A DNA stretch of 64,000 nt from Lepus europaeus. Its lineage: Eukaryota; Chordata; Mammalia; Lagomorpha; Leporidae. Positions 48,694 through 60,758 of this stretch are shown here, piece by piece; within the stretch, counting starts at the first letter, position 1; each line of letters begins with the position of its first letter. A program made the translations under genes and the position numbers. The notes under the pieces were generated by a model that saw only the letters and a list, made by a program, of their open reading frames with translations, ran no database searches and had not been told where the DNA came from. The DNA lies in contig NC_084834.1 in NCBI RefSeq assembly GCF_033115175.1, positions 40,902,077 to 40,966,076 of the forward strand. Reading direction: 5' to 3'.

Positions 48694-49022
48694 TCTGAGA
48701 TTTATTTATTTATTTGAAAGAGTGACAAAAAGTGAGGCAGAGAGACGGAGACAGAGAGATCTTTCATCCACTGGTTTACTCCAGAAAATATCTGCAATAA
48801 CAGGGACTACTAGCACAGGCTAAAGCCAGGAGACAGAACTCCACCCAGGTCTGCCCTACCAGTGGCCAAAGCCCAAGAATTTGTGCTATCAGCTGCTGCT
48901 TCCCTTGTGCATTAGCAGGCAGCCGGATGGGGAGTGAAGCAGGGTTTCATCTCAGACACTATCATATAGTATGTGCATGACCCAAGCAGCAGATTGACCC
49001 ACTGTGTCACAACACCTGCCCC
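48694..49022 (-). repeat. CSINE-related SINE
   Basis: Antisense copy (gagatttatttatttatttg to gtgtcacaacacctgcccc). Flanked by agaattccac (48680-48689) and agaattccat (49023-49032). Confidence 0.9.
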
Positions 49023-49032
49023 AGAATTCCAT

Positions 49033-50050
49033 TATTTTTTAAATATATTCCTAAGTGCCAGTTATTGAATCAAGGCAAATACTCTGTCTTCAGTTAAAGT
49101 TATTTTTATAGAAATGTTGATTGATGCACACTTATTTTCATTTTCAAGTAGAAGTTGAAGGATTTAGAATGAAACTCAGTATTTCATTTTTTGTTTAGTA
49201 GGTAAAATAAGGGTAATAATTTTAATATACTTTCCTTTTAACCATAAATAATATAATTAGTATTTTGTCCTATGTTAATACTTAAGTTTAGTGTTTTGTT
49301 TGTTGGAAATTAGGTCTTAATATCACTTTTATAAAAATTATTGAAATATATGATATATCCAACCACTGATATACATTTAAATAGGAGCTTAATATAAAAT
49401 ACTATTAGACTTATTTGTAAATAACAGTAGACCATATTTCTGAGAGTGCTCTCATGAGGATTCTCTATTGAAGATGCATTTACATTATTTTAATATGAGA
49501 TGAATAGAACCTGAATGTGGACTCATTTGACTAATTTAAAGAAAAACTACTAACACAAGTAATGTGTACAAGATCATATTAGAACCTACTTTTGCAACTT
49601 TTTAATACAATGTTGTATAATCACTTAGATTTGCAAAGTAGGGATCAGTAATGGGAAGAAAAAATGTCTACATACAATTTAAAGTACTTTTTGATCATTT
49701 TATTTATACTTTATACTTTTACTGAAAATTGGATATATTCAATGTATATTATGGTAATGGTTTGATAGATGTATATCATTAGAGGACTGTGAAAATCAAA
49801 TTGATTAACACATTCATTGTGTTGGGGGGGAATGATGACACTAGAGATCTGCTCTCAGTAAAATTCAAAAACTACAGCATTATGAATTATACTTCCCATG
49901 CTGAACATAGACTCCCCAGAAGGCAGTCATCTTGAAAGTTTGTGCTTTGCTACCACCATTTCTTCATTTTCCCTCCTTGCATACTCTGGAAACACCATTG
50001 TATGCTCTGCTTCCATGAGTTAAACTTTTTAATGTAATTTAAATTAATTT
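49033..50050. other. Unique AT-rich DNA
   Basis: Nothing recognised. Confidence 0.4.
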
Positions 50051-50059
50051 TATTAAGTT

Positions 50060-50383
50060 TTTTTTTTCCCATTTGAAAGATTTACAGACGAAGAGGGAAA
50101 CAGAAACAGACAGGCAATGATCTTCCATCTGCTGGATCATTCCCCAGTGCCTGCAGTTTGGGGCCGAGCCAGGCCAAAGCCAGAGGCCAGGAACTTCATT
50201 TGTGTCTCCTACGTGGGTAGCAGGGGGTCAAGTACTTGAGCCAATTTCCACTAGTTTACCACACACATTAACAGGAAGCTGGACTGGAATTGGAGCAGCA
50301 AGGACTTGAACCTGTGCTCCAATGTGGGGTAATGGTATCATAGGCAACAGCTTAACTAGATGCACCACAATGCAGGCACCTGA
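50060..50383 (-). repeat. CSINE-related SINE
   Basis: Antisense copy starting at a T-run (ttttttttcccatttgaaag) and ending at accacaatgcaggcacctga. Diverged. Confidence 0.88.
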
Positions 50384-51418
50384 TTTTTTTTTTTTTTTAG
50401 ATTCCGTACATGCATGAGATCATAGACTGCTAGTCTTTCTGCATCTGTCTTATTTCATTTAGCATAATGTCTTCTATGCTCAACCAAGCAGGGAATGACA
50501 AGATTCACTTATTTTTTATGGCTGAATGAATAATTTTTCATTATATATATTCCACATCTTCTATCTATGTCTTCATTCATTGAAAATCTATGGAAATGAT
50601 AGTATAATCTCTTATTTCTATATAACATATGATAAATAATAATATGCGTAAGTCTATATAATGTTAATACATTTATTATTATACATAATATCATTATACA
50701 TAATAATTTAATAATCAGTAAGATTCATTGAGAAATAAACATATAAACCGAGTTCCGTGTTTTGCTTTAAAGCTAAATGATAATTAAAGGGTAAATTGCA
50801 TTCATTATATGCAATTAATGGACTGAGTTTCTTTCCTTTTTAAATCCAAACATAATACAAAGTAAATGAGAATGATTTCAATACACAATATGCCGAAGCT
50901 CATAATTGGATAGCTTGATGGAACCTGGATACAGGAAATACTGGGCAAGAAACCAGAACAACAACAACAAAATCGAACAGAAATGATCCTAGTGGTGGCA
51001 GAGTAGTAATAGGTATCAGCAGGGCGCAGAAAGTGACCAAAAGGGAAAGAGCAAGTCTGAGCACAGGTCAATAGTGAAGAAGCAGAGTAAAAAGTGGTGA
51101 CAATTACCAAGACAGATTTTTGTCTTAGCACTTTTTCATATGAAAGAAGGGACCACACATACAGTCTATGCAGCAGTACAACTAAGGTGACTTTTATTTG
51201 GAATAAATAACCTGAGATGACTAGAGGATGGTTAAGCATTGCAATGGAAGGCATACCGGATTTGAGAGTGGAGAGGGCCGTCTTGAAGTAAATTCACATA
51301 AAGTGCTACTGACTGTTAAAGAGAATACTTTCTGAAACCTGGTGTCTGAGAGAATGCAAGAGGTACAGTGGGAGAACCTTCTGAAGAATGAGCTCTGAAG
51401 TAGATATTTGCTGAGTTA
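50384..51418. other. Unique AT-rich DNA
   Basis: No gene. The 149-codon - strand frame at 50805-51254 has no recognisable domain, promoter or splice context. Confidence 0.4.
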
Positions 51419-51580
51419 GGGGCAGGTGTGTGGCACAGCAGTTAACATGCCACTTGGGATGCCCATATCTCTTGTCAAAATGCCTGGATTTAGTCTCTAG
51501 TCAATTTTCTTGGCACAACTGGTGTGCTAACAGCAAGGGAACTGACAGTACTCCCCAAGAACACCATTTAGTCTTGCAGA
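51419..51580 (+). repeat. SINE fragment (older type), 3'-truncated
   Basis: The sense head and first half are present (ggggcaggtgtgtggcacag, agttaacatgccacttggga). The sequence then diverges and there is no tail. Confidence 0.6.
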
Positions 51581-52805
51581 TGATCTGCCTTTTGAGACAT
51601 CCCATTATCACCTTTCTAAAAGACCAATTATATTTACAACAGCGATTTATAAGTTTGGCATTATTGACTTCCTATTTGTATTTTTCTTATTTTTATTTCC
51701 TTTTTACTTCTGTTTTCTATTAAGTGGTATATGCTTAATTTTTCTGCATATTATCCAGTGATTTGAAAGTTATATACCACTCATAGTTGATAGTGATTAA
51801 CATAAAGTTTGAAGTAGCCTCTGCTTTTCAAAGCCTAGTAAACAGTATGTGGGAAACCAACTTCATAACCAAAAGAGCATACGCTATATATCTCTTGTGC
51901 ATTTTAATTTACATTTGATCCTAAGAAACTCATTATAGGAAATGAGTTTGTCAGCAGTTATTCTCTAGTAACATAAGGCAATGAACAATTTAGAGACACA
52001 AGAACATTTTACATTTTTGGATCCAAATTTAATAATTTCAGAATTGTTTTGTTTACAATTTTTATATGACTAACATTAAACTAACTCAAATGCAGTTTGA
52101 TGTTGAAAGAAATTTAGCTCAGTTTGTATCAGAATCCCTCTTGTAAACAAAAATAATTTCACTGAAATCATCCATAGTTTACTTAACAACGCATTCAGAA
52201 AACACTGTATGTTTTCTCATCAAACGAACCATTCAGAACCCACAAATTTGATGTTTCTGGTAACCTTTTCATCAAACGCTGTTTCAAAGAAGATGTGAGA
52301 AGATTAGCAAATGATTAGTTTAAACTTTCTATTTCCGTGTAATCAAATAGTTCACATTTCTAGATTGCATTTTTTTAATCGACTAGTATTATTTTCTTAC
52401 TCAGCCCAGCTGTTTTTGACAGACGGAATAGTGCAATTTGGGATGTGGCAAGGGAAGTTTATAATCTAGCTACAGTGATGGAAAATTACCTCTATTGCTA
52501 AATACCAAGGGAATCTACAAGATAAGAGTAAAATGAAATTCCACAACTCACAGCAATGGCATAAAATGGCTGGACATGGGGGAGCACTTGAGGATTTGCT
52601 TTGTCTGCATCATACAATACATTCCAACTAATTTTTGCACTAAGAGATTTGAAATTCTCCCATGTTATTACAGAATTAAAATGCATTTTTTGGCACTTGC
52701 AGCTAATACTTTGTTTTTTCTTGTTCTATAATTCTAGTGAATATTATTTTAGTTTTGATCTCTGACACCAGAAATTATGACACTTATTTGTTGTATTCTA
52801 GTATA
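51581..52805. other. Unique AT-rich DNA
   Basis: No gene. The part 52100-52470 keeps more CpGs than its surroundings, which might mark a conserved non-coding element, but there is no direct sign of function. Confidence 0.35.
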
Positions 52806-52821
52806 GAAGTCACTAATTATA

Positions 52822-52873
52822 CTGATAAGAACAGATACCACACTTGATCTTAGCCAAAAGGCTGAGAAGCGAT
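52822..52873 (-). pseudogene. U2 snRNA pseudogene, 3'-truncated
   Basis: On the - strand the first 52 nt of U2 snRNA are present with about two differences, including the branch-site-recognition region gtggtatctgttc. The Sm site and 3' stem-loops are missing. An exact 16-bp direct repeat, gaagtcactaattata, flanks it at 52806-52821 and 52875-52890. There is no poly(A). This is the class of truncated snRNA pseudogene made by reverse transcription, and no U2 promoter elements accompany it. Confidence 0.95.
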
Positions 52874-52890
52874 TGAAGTCACTAATTATA

Positions 52891-53734
52891 AAAAATACAC
52901 ATGCATGTGATAAAAACTATTAGGAATTCTTGTTTATATAGTATTTTTTAACAGTTCAATACTTATGTAGTTTTTAATGTCAGCTTAATTATTCTGATGT
53001 GGAAGTCATATGTATACAAATATATAGATATATACATAGTACTTTCTTAAAGGAAGGAATTTTCCATCATTCTAACTTTTACTGCCACATATTCTATGTA
53101 CACGCAATGAAATATTGTTATGCCATAAAAGGGTTAGAAATGATACATATGGACCATTAATTTATATATGTGTTGTAACAAAATGGAATTATTCTCAAAT
53201 GCAGATAGAATTGGAAGATAAAAAGTTGAAATTATCTCTGACAAATGCAATTAGCCATGAAATTACACAAATTTGCCACAGACTTTTCCCAATATTCTCC
53301 ATGATCATAGAGTGGTGTTAGGAAGCCAGGCCCAATTATAAAAACTATTTATCCAAGGAGATGAAGGGTTTATGGGAATAAACTGGATGCACACATCAAA
53401 GACAGATGTTCCAGTGAGGTTGCTCAGGTAATTGTTAGAATTTATGCCAAGTTACACTTAATTCTCAGAGGCCTTGTCCTTTTATAATCTGCCTATTTTT
53501 CCAGAATAATTTACCAATGTAAGATTTCTGGATCTCCTGGTTCTTGAACCCAGCTCAGTGTTAAGAAGTACTTGCATATTTCCTCAATACATTTGAAAAG
53601 CAAAATTGTTGTCCTGGTGTTCATAGCAATGTCATCCCATTTGGGTTGCAAATGTCCCCGAGAACTCATTGTTTTTAGCTGAATCTTCAGCTCTAAATTT
53701 AACTCCTCATTTATCTCAAATCAGTAAGTTTGGA
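52891..53734. other. Unique DNA
   Basis: Nothing recognised. Confidence 0.4.
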
Positions 53735-53915
53735 TCATGGTTTACAAAGCTTAATGCACTTAAGGATCACCTGAGGGTTGTTCTTATAAAAAAGCAGGTC
53801 TCAAGCTCCTCTGCCATAGTTTCTTATTCAATAAGTTTAGGGGAGATGCTTAAAAGTTGCATTTTTAAGTTCTCAGGTGATAGTTGTGCCACTGCTCCAG
53901 GAACCATAATTAGAT
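53735..53915. mobile_element. Possible hAT-type (MER5-like) DNA transposon remnant
   Basis: A stretch with acttaaggatcacctgaggg near one end and cttaaaagttgcatttttaa then ttctcaggtgatagttgtgc near the other gives imperfect inverted ends about 0.17 kb apart. This is the usual look of small, ancient non-autonomous hAT elements. Confidence 0.5.
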
Positions 53916-54002
53916 TACATGGGTTGAAGACACAAAAATCTTGTTTTACATCCTTAGGATGGTTTGTTTTGTTATCTCTACAGTGGTGTTAAAACAATAT
54001 GT

Positions 54003-54330
54003 GGGGATCAGCATCGTAGTGTAGTGGTTAAACCACTACCTCCAACACCGATATTTCCTAGTAGCATGATTTGAGTCCTGGTTGCTCTGCTTCTGATCCA
54101 GTTCTCTACTAGAGCTCCTGGGGAAGCAGTGGAAGATAGACTGAATTCTTGGGTTCCCACTGCCACCTACTTGGAGACCTGGATGCAGGTCTGTGATCCT
54201 GGCTTCAGCCTGGCCAAACCTTGGCCCCTGTGGCCATTTGGGGAGTGAGTGAATTAGAGGATGGAAGATCTCTTTTTGTCTCTCCCTCTCTCTATAACAC
54301 TACCTTTCAAATAAATAAAGAATTAATCTT
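54003..54330 (+). repeat. CSINE-related SINE
   Basis: Sense copy: gggatcagcatcgtagtgta head, agtggttaaaccactacctc, and the tail caaataaataaagaattaat. Diverged. Confidence 0.9.
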
Positions 54331-54344
54331 TTTGAACAGCAGTT

Positions 54345-54600
54345 GTCTCAACTGTTGAGGAACATTTTTTTATACTGTTTGTTGAATTCTTTACTTAGTA
54401 CAGAATAATCTTATGTGTATAAAATTAATTGAAAATAGATCCTAGTAAAAAATAAGAATGGGAATAGGAGAGGGAGGATGAAGAAGGGTGGGAGTACTGA
54501 TGGGAGGGCAGGTAGGTTGAGAAGAATCACTATGTTCCTAAAGTGTACTTATGAAATGCATGACAGTTATATTCCTAAAATGAAAGGTTTCTAGGTAAAG
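54345..54600 (+). mobile_element. Older L1 3' end
   Basis: A sense L1 3'UTR end. It has the A/T part attgaaaatagatcctagta, then a G-rich part (gggagtactgatgggagggc), then loose sequence before aaaataatattttaaag. More diverged than the L1 ends at 26.5 and 45.8 kb. Confidence 0.55.
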
Positions 54601-54885
54601 CAAAAATAATATTTTAAAGCAATATACATTCAATGGAAACTGTCCTTTGAATTTTGATTCTTTCCTGGGCTAGCACCATGACATAGAACACTCTCTTGTG
54701 TGATATTGGCCAGTTGTAGTGAGCCACGGCTCTCAATTGGCTACATGATCAAGAGGCAAAACTACCAATATATTACTACTATGTTGCCAGAATTTTTTGA
54801 ATATTGCTTTTTTGTGTTTTTGCCTCCACCATTTGTACAACATGTTGATTTGTGTGAGCACTTATAATAATAATCAACTTCTAAT
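54601..54885. other. Unassigned DNA
   Basis: Nothing firm is recognised. Confidence 0.3.
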
Positions 54886-55764
54886 TTCTCTTTATGGTAA
54901 TCAATGCTGGTTATTTCTATTTTTCTAAGTAGTAGGCATTTAAATGTGTATGAGGAAGTATCACCGTGTGGTTTTGACTTGCATGTACATGTACATAGTG
55001 ATTACTGATATTGACCATCTTTTATTGGGTTTATTGATCCTTCATATACCTCCTTGGAAAAAAATCTATTCCAGTCCTTTACCCATTTTTAATCAGAATG
55101 TATACATATTATATATTGAATCCCATATAAATGTATGATTTGCACATATTTCCTCCCATTTCAGAGGTTGCATTTAAATCTGTAGGTATTATCAACTGAC
55201 GTGCAAAATTTTAATTTTCAGGAAGTTCAGTTTGCTTATCTTCTTTTCTATGCCTTTTGGGTCATAAACAAGAGATTATTTTCAAATATAATGTGAATTT
55301 CCTCCTGTCCCATTTACTTCTAACAATTTTAGAGTTTTAGATCTTATGTTTGAATCATGGATTCATTTTGAGGTAAGTTTTATATATGGTAAAAAATAAT
55401 CCAACTGCATTATTCTTCATGTGAATATCCAATTGCACTGTAAAATTTGTTGAAAATACTGTCTTTTTCTCCACTGAAAGGATTTTGGCACCTAGTAAAA
55501 ATTCATTTGACCAAACACTCATATGTGAGAGGTTATTTCTGGGATAACTGTTCAATTCCATTGGTCTTTATATCATTCTTTATGCTAGACCACCTTGTTT
55601 TGATTACTGTAGCTTTTCAGTGAAGTTTGAATTCAGAAAGTATGAATACTCCAGTTTTGTTCTTATTTTTTAAGAATCTTTGAGCCATAAAATTTCATCT
55701 GAATGTTAGGATGGGTTTCTCTATTCTCAGAAAAAGAAAAATAGTGTTATTTAGTTTCTCATTT

Positions 55765-55779
55765 AAAGTTTTTATTTTT

Positions 55780-55815
<36 letters not shown>

Positions 55816-56083
55816 AGAAACCTTCTATCTGTGGTTACTCTACAAATGGCCACAACATCAGCAGCTAGACCAAGCTGAAACCAGGAGTCCAGAACTCCAT
55901 CTGGGTTTCTCAAGTGGGTGGCAGGGTCCAGGAACTTGAGCCATCTTCTGGTGCCCTCCTAGTTGCATTAGAAGTGAGCTGGATAAGAAACAGAGAAACC
56001 TGAGTTCAAACTGCATTCTGATATGGGATGCCTGCATTGTAGGTGGCAGCATAGCAGTTGCACCATACCACCTACCTGCCCTA
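55765..56083 (-). repeat. CSINE-related SINE nested in old L1
   Basis: Antisense copy with a (GA)n tract at 55783-55811 and head ccaccatatcacc-like sequence near 56060. Diverged body. Confidence 0.85.
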
Positions 56084-57108
56084 TCATTGGATTTTTGATA
56101 GGGGTTACATTAAGTCATAGATAGCTTTTGGTGATATTAATATTTTAACAATATTGAATCTTTAAGTGCACAAATGCGAGATGTCTTTATTTCTCTCCAT
56201 TTAATTTTTATTCAACGAAGTATTATAGTTGTCACTATGTAAGTCTTTTCCCCAAGTATTCTCTTTCTGATGCTTTAAATGAAATTGTTTTGTTCATTTT
56301 ATTTTTTGAATTACTCATTATTATTAAATACAAATCCAACTGATTTTTGTGTTTTGGCTTTGTTATTTTTCCCATTCTTCTGCTTAATTCATTTATCAGT
56401 TCTAACAGTTTTTTAGGTGGAGTAGTGAGAGTTTTATACTACCAGATAATTTTGGTTCTTTACTAATATAGGTGCCTTTTATTCCTTTTTTGCCTAATTT
56501 CTTTGACTAGAACTTTCAAAAGTGGCAAAAGTGGTCCTTTTTACCCAGCTCCTTATGCTATAAAGGAAAAATTTTCAGTCTTTTACCATTGAACGTAACA
56601 TTCACTGTAGTTTTTTTCAAACATAGCTTTTATTATGTTGAGGTGATTTCTTCCTATTCCTGATTGTTAAGCATTTTTATTGTAAGAGGTGCCGAATTTT
56701 TCCAAAAAGATTATTCCCAAATTGAGAACGTGTATTTTTCTTCATCTTATTAATGTATTATTTTACATTGATCGATTTGACCATGGTGCATTACTTTTAA
56801 GGTGCTTCTAAATTTAGCTCACTAAATATTTTACTGAAAGTTTTAGCATCAGTATTCAAAGAGGATATTGGTTATGAATTTTTATTCTTTGTAGTGCATT
56901 TGCCTGGCTTTGACATCATGATGATACTGGACATAGAATTGTTAAGGGAATATTCAATTTTTAGGAGACATTTCAGAATGGTTGGTCTTAGTCCTTTAGA
57001 TACTTGGTTAAATTTACCAATGAAACCATTATATCTGATTTTTTTCCTTTTTTAGATTTTTGTTTTATTACTTATTCAGTGTGTTTTTTTTTTCTTTTTT
57101 TTTTTTAA

Positions 57109-57552
57109 CTTTTATTTAATGAATATAAATTTCCAGTGTACAGCTTATGGATTACAATGGCTTCCCCCCACCAATAACTTCCCTCCCACCCGCAACCCAC
57201 CCCCTCCCGCTCCCTCTCCCCTTCCATTTGCATCAAGATTCATTTTCAATTCTCTTTATATACAGAAGATCAATTTAGTATAAAGATTTCAACAGTTTGC
57301 ACCCACATAGAAACACAAAGTGAAACATACTGTTTGAGTACTAGTTATAGCATTAAATCACAATGTACAGCACATTAAGGACAGAGATCCCACATGAGGA
57401 GCAAGTGCACAGTGGCTCCTGTTGTTGACCCAACAAATTGACACTCTAGTTTATGGCGCCAGTAACCATCCTAGGCTGTCGTCATGAGTTGCCAAGGCTA
57501 TGGAAGCCTTCCAAGTTTGCCGACTCTGATCATATTTAGACAAGGTCATAAA
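57109..57552 (-). mobile_element. L1 3'UTR end of the chimera
   Basis: Matches the 3' ends at 5410-5850 and 45810-46213, including the G-rich segment at 57170-57225. Similarity to the standard 3'UTR fades after about 57540 (gacaaggtcataaaagacag), where the ERV-like block starts. Confidence 0.9.
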
Positions 57553-59490
57553 AGACAGAGTGAGGATAGTAACCAATGATCCTAAGAGTGGCATTTACCA
57601 GGTTTGAACAATTATACAGCATTAAGTGGGGAAGAGGACCATCAGTACACACATGTTGGGAGTAGAGCCATTGGTGGTAGAGTAGAGGTTATGATTACAA
57701 AGGAATGAGGCCCAAATGCACTAGACAGGGCCTAGAACAAAGGACAGAGTCATTATTAGAGGAGCTAAGAAAGGTGCTGTCTAAGCTACAATTAAGTTTT
57801 CTGATTGAGAGGCAAATAGAACCTGATAGAAGGGGCTTGATAATAATCTGGTGGGCTTTAGGCCTTGTAAATTCAGAGGCCCAGACCTATCTATCTCTTC
57901 ACATGGGGTATATCCTAAGGGAGGTGTGAACCTCCTAGGGGAAGGCACTCTGTTGACTTTCATTACTTGGCTGGCCTGGGAGGAGAGCTGGCCAGGTAAA
58001 GGCAGGGGGCATCTCTAACAAGAAATTTACAGTTCTGCCTGCAATGTTGCTGACCCTACTTGACCATCCCCTCAGCTGCAGTGGTCACTTTGGAAGTTGG
58101 GCTGAGTGAAGGGCTTTTCAGCTTAGAGCCAATAAGATCTGTGGCTCTGACCTGGGCATCCTTCGACTCCAGGGCAGGTCCATTTCCAGTGATCCAACTC
58201 TTGGCAGAGCTGCCAGGGCTCTTCACAAGCTGACTTCTGCTGAAGCCCAGGCTTAACACTTTGAAAGCCACTGCAGTGGACTGGCCTGTTGGGTCTCCTT
58301 GAGGGCAGATCACTGTACAGATCAGCCAGTAATAGGCCTGCCACCCATTGCTTCTGATGCCTAGCTTTCTTTTCCTCCTGGTTTGTGTTAAAGCAGACCA
58401 GAGGATGCAAGTCAAGGGAGTGCCCAAGTCCCATCTCTAATCTTCGGTGGCCTGAACTACAAGTCTATAGTCACAGGCATGTTCTGTAGTAGTTTTTCTA
58501 AGGTAGACAATGCCCATGAGGAAAATTATATTCTCACTTTAAAACTTTCTTTCCCTTTGGTCTGAAAGGGAGGTTTTTTCTACTTACTGTATACTTCGCT
58601 GATGGCGAAGTGAATCTAGCTATGAGATTATTATTTGAGTTCTTATTTTGGCTATGCTATTGCAGAAAAATGTTAGCCATCTCTTTTATAAGGTCTAAAG
58701 ATTAAATTGTGCATCCTACAGATTCCTTCATAATAGAATTAGTTTCCTACCTTGAAGAGAATAGAGAAATGAAAGAACAAGTTGGGCTTAGAATAGAGAA
58801 ATGAGGGAGCAAGTCCTAGATCGCTTGCTGACAATAGCAATATCACATGAATACTTAGCAAACCGTTTCAACCATTAGATAACAACTTAAGAAAACATTT
58901 ACCAGAAGGTCCAATGCCTTCTATAAATTTTAAGAATCATGTATTTGAAAACACCTCTTAAATATCTAACATGGTGTAGTTTGTTTAGCCAGTAAACTTA
59001 AGCACAACCATCTAAAATGTTTTTAGTTTCTTTCTACCAACAAGTCTAAAACATATGATACACAGATTCAGGTCCCACAAATTAAAATGTATCTTTGATT
59101 GATTTTAGCAGCTTAAATTTATGGACAATCTTATCTATAAGCCATTTAAAATAAAACTCTTAATAAAATTTTCCCATGTGGACATACAATATGTACACAC
59201 ATATAATATAGCATAATAGACCAATATATCAATTTTAATAATAGCTTTTAAAATCTTTAACTCTTTTTGTAGATTGCCAATTGATTTGAATTGCTTTTTC
59301 TTTTTAGTAACCTCAGTTAACCATACTTTCTCTCAGTTGGTACTGTTAATACATTATTGGCTTCATCTGTTTACAGAGCCATCCCAAAGTACTGAATACA
59401 ATAAAAGTGGCTGGAAAAAGTCCATAGGAACCTATAGGAGGACAGCTAAACACAGAACCAACAACGCCTTAGTTTTATGAGCAGCAGATA
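57553..59490 (-). mobile_element. ERV-like block inside the chimera
   Basis: Aligns with 20218-21490 in the same relative orientation over most of its length. It contains about 0.39 kb (58440-58830) missing from the other copy, and it lacks the 20300-20470 insert. No LTR, primer site or poly(A) lies at either edge. Confidence 0.8.
58056..58434 (-). pseudogene. ERV Gag nucleocapsid relic inside the chimera
   Basis: In the 103-codon - frame (58434-58123), Cys54 begins a decayed first knuckle (CSGFQSVKPGLQQKSAC). It is followed at Cys77 by LCQELDHWKWTCPGVEG, a well-preserved second CCHC-type knuckle with its His and final Cys. A second, shifted frame (58427-58056) has ICPQGDPTGQSTAVAF, also conserved in the other copy. 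No start or stop arrangement suggests it is translated as a unit. Confidence 0.6.
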
Positions 59491-59696
59491 TTCAAATTTT
59501 TGAAAAAAGCACATATTTAAATAACCCATAGCTCTTAATAAAAATTCAGCTGTTTTTGAACAATTAGAATTTAACAGACATCAAGAGAACATAATAGATT
59601 ACTTTAACACATTGCTTTAACAGAGCATCAGAGTTTAATTCTATGTCAAAGAGAAATTGAGCTTCCTGTGATCTTTTGCTGTGAGGTTTCCTTCCT
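59491..59696 (-). other. ORF1-to-ERV junction region
   Basis: About 0.2 kb between the ORF1 stop and the start of the clear ERV homology. The first 130 bases stay open in a second frame (to 59564). It could be the L1 inter-ORF spacer or more ERV sequence. I see no endonuclease coding. Confidence 0.5.
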
Positions 59697-60758
59697 TTAC
59701 CTTCTTTCATATTGGTGACCATGTTTCTGTGTTTCTGTGTGTAACACATCTTTAAGCATCTTTTGCAGGGCAGGATGAGTGGCAACAAATTCTTTCAGTT
59801 TCTGTTTGCTGTGAAAAGTCTTAATTTCACCTTCATTCACAAATGAGAGCTTTGCAGGATATAGTATTCTGGGCTGGCAGTTTTTCTCTCTTAGTACCTG
59901 GGCTATGTCACGCCATTCCCTTCTAGCTTGTAGGGTTTCTGATGAGAAGTCTGCTGTGAGTCTAATTGGAGATCCTCTAAGAGTGATCCGACGTTTCTCT
60001 CTTGCACCTTTTAGGATCTTTTCTTTATGTTTCACTGTGGTGAGTTTGATTACAACATGTCGTGGTGAGGATCTCTTTTGGTCATGTTTATTAGGGGTTC
60101 TATAAGCTTCCTGTACTAAGATGCCTCTGTCCTTCTCCAAACCTGGGAAATTTTCTGCTAGTATCTCACTGAAAATGCCTTCTAATCCTTTCTCCCTCTC
60201 CATGCCTTCAGGAACTCCTAGAACCCGAATGTTGGGTTTTTTAATAGTATCCTGTAAATTCCTGACAATATTTTTTAGATTTCTAATTTCTTCTTCTTTT
60301 CTTTGGTTTGCCTGTTTCCTTTCCTGTTCTCTGTCTTCTAAGTCTGATATTCTCTCTTCTGCTTCGCCCATTCTGTTTTTAAGGCTCTCTAATGTGTTTG
60401 TCATTTGATCTATTGAACTCTTCATTTCATTATGATTTCTAGTCACTATCAGAGTTTCTTGTTCCACTAGTTGTTTCATTTCATTTTGATTCCTCCTTAA
60501 TATTTCACTTTCATGAGAGAGATTTTCTATCTTGTCCATGAAGGATTTCTGTAGTTCAAGAATTTGTTTTTGAGAACTTCTTAATGTTCTTATCAATTTT
60601 TTGAGATTCACTTCTTGCATTTCTTCGATCTCATCATCTTCATAATCTTGAATTGGGGTGTCTTTTTCATTTGGGGGCGTCATAGTTTCTTCCTTGTTCT
60701 TGTTAGCTTGGTTTTTGTGTTTGTTGTTTGGCATGTTGGAGATATTTGGTTTCTTCAC
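59697..60758 (-). CDS. L1 ORF1p, intact (353 aa)
   Basis: ORF1p is the trimeric RNA-binding chaperone of the L1 ribonucleoprotein. It is cytoplasmic and binds L1 RNA in cis. Residues 1-45 are a basic/acidic low-complexity head. Residues ~50-165 are a heptad-rich coiled coil (LESLKNRMGEAEERISDLED). About 175-270 is the RRM, starting KPNIRVLGVPEG, with PRHVVIKL and KEKILKGAREKRRI. About 270-340 is the C-terminal domain with RLTADFSSETLQARREW, NCQPRILYPAKLSF and KQKLKEF. The length is normal for the family, with no internal stop. The ATG is the first after the 5'UTR. It is the only intact long coding sequence in the window. Whether it is expressed is unknown. Confidence 0.95.
   Translation of the reverse strand: MKKPNISNMPNNKHKNQANKNKEETMTPPNEKDTPIQDYEDDEIEEMQEVNLKKLIRTLRSSQKQILELQKSFMDKIENLSHESEILRRNQNEMKQLVEQETLIVTRNHNEMKSSIDQMTNTLESLKNRMGEAEERISDLEDREQERKQANQRKEEEIRNLKNIVRNLQDTIKKPNIRVLGVPEGMEREKGLEGIFSEILAENFPGLEKDRGILVQEAYRTPNKHDQKRSSPRHVVIKLTTVKHKEKILKGAREKRRITLRGSPIRLTADFSSETLQARREWRDIAQVLREKNCQPRILYPAKLSFVNEGEIKTFHSKQKLKEFVATHPALQKMLKDVLHTETQKHGHQYERR

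Noticed and set aside
50805-51254. 149-codon - strand frame
   Set aside because: It lies in unique DNA, but has no domain, no promoter, no splice or polyadenylation context and AT-driven composition. I see no support for a gene.
52100-52470. Conserved regulatory element
   Set aside because: Slightly higher CpG content is the only hint. Without a cross-species alignment it cannot be supported.
52822-52873. Functional U2 snRNA gene
   Set aside because: Only the first 52 nt are present, with a TSD on both sides and no promoter or 3' box.
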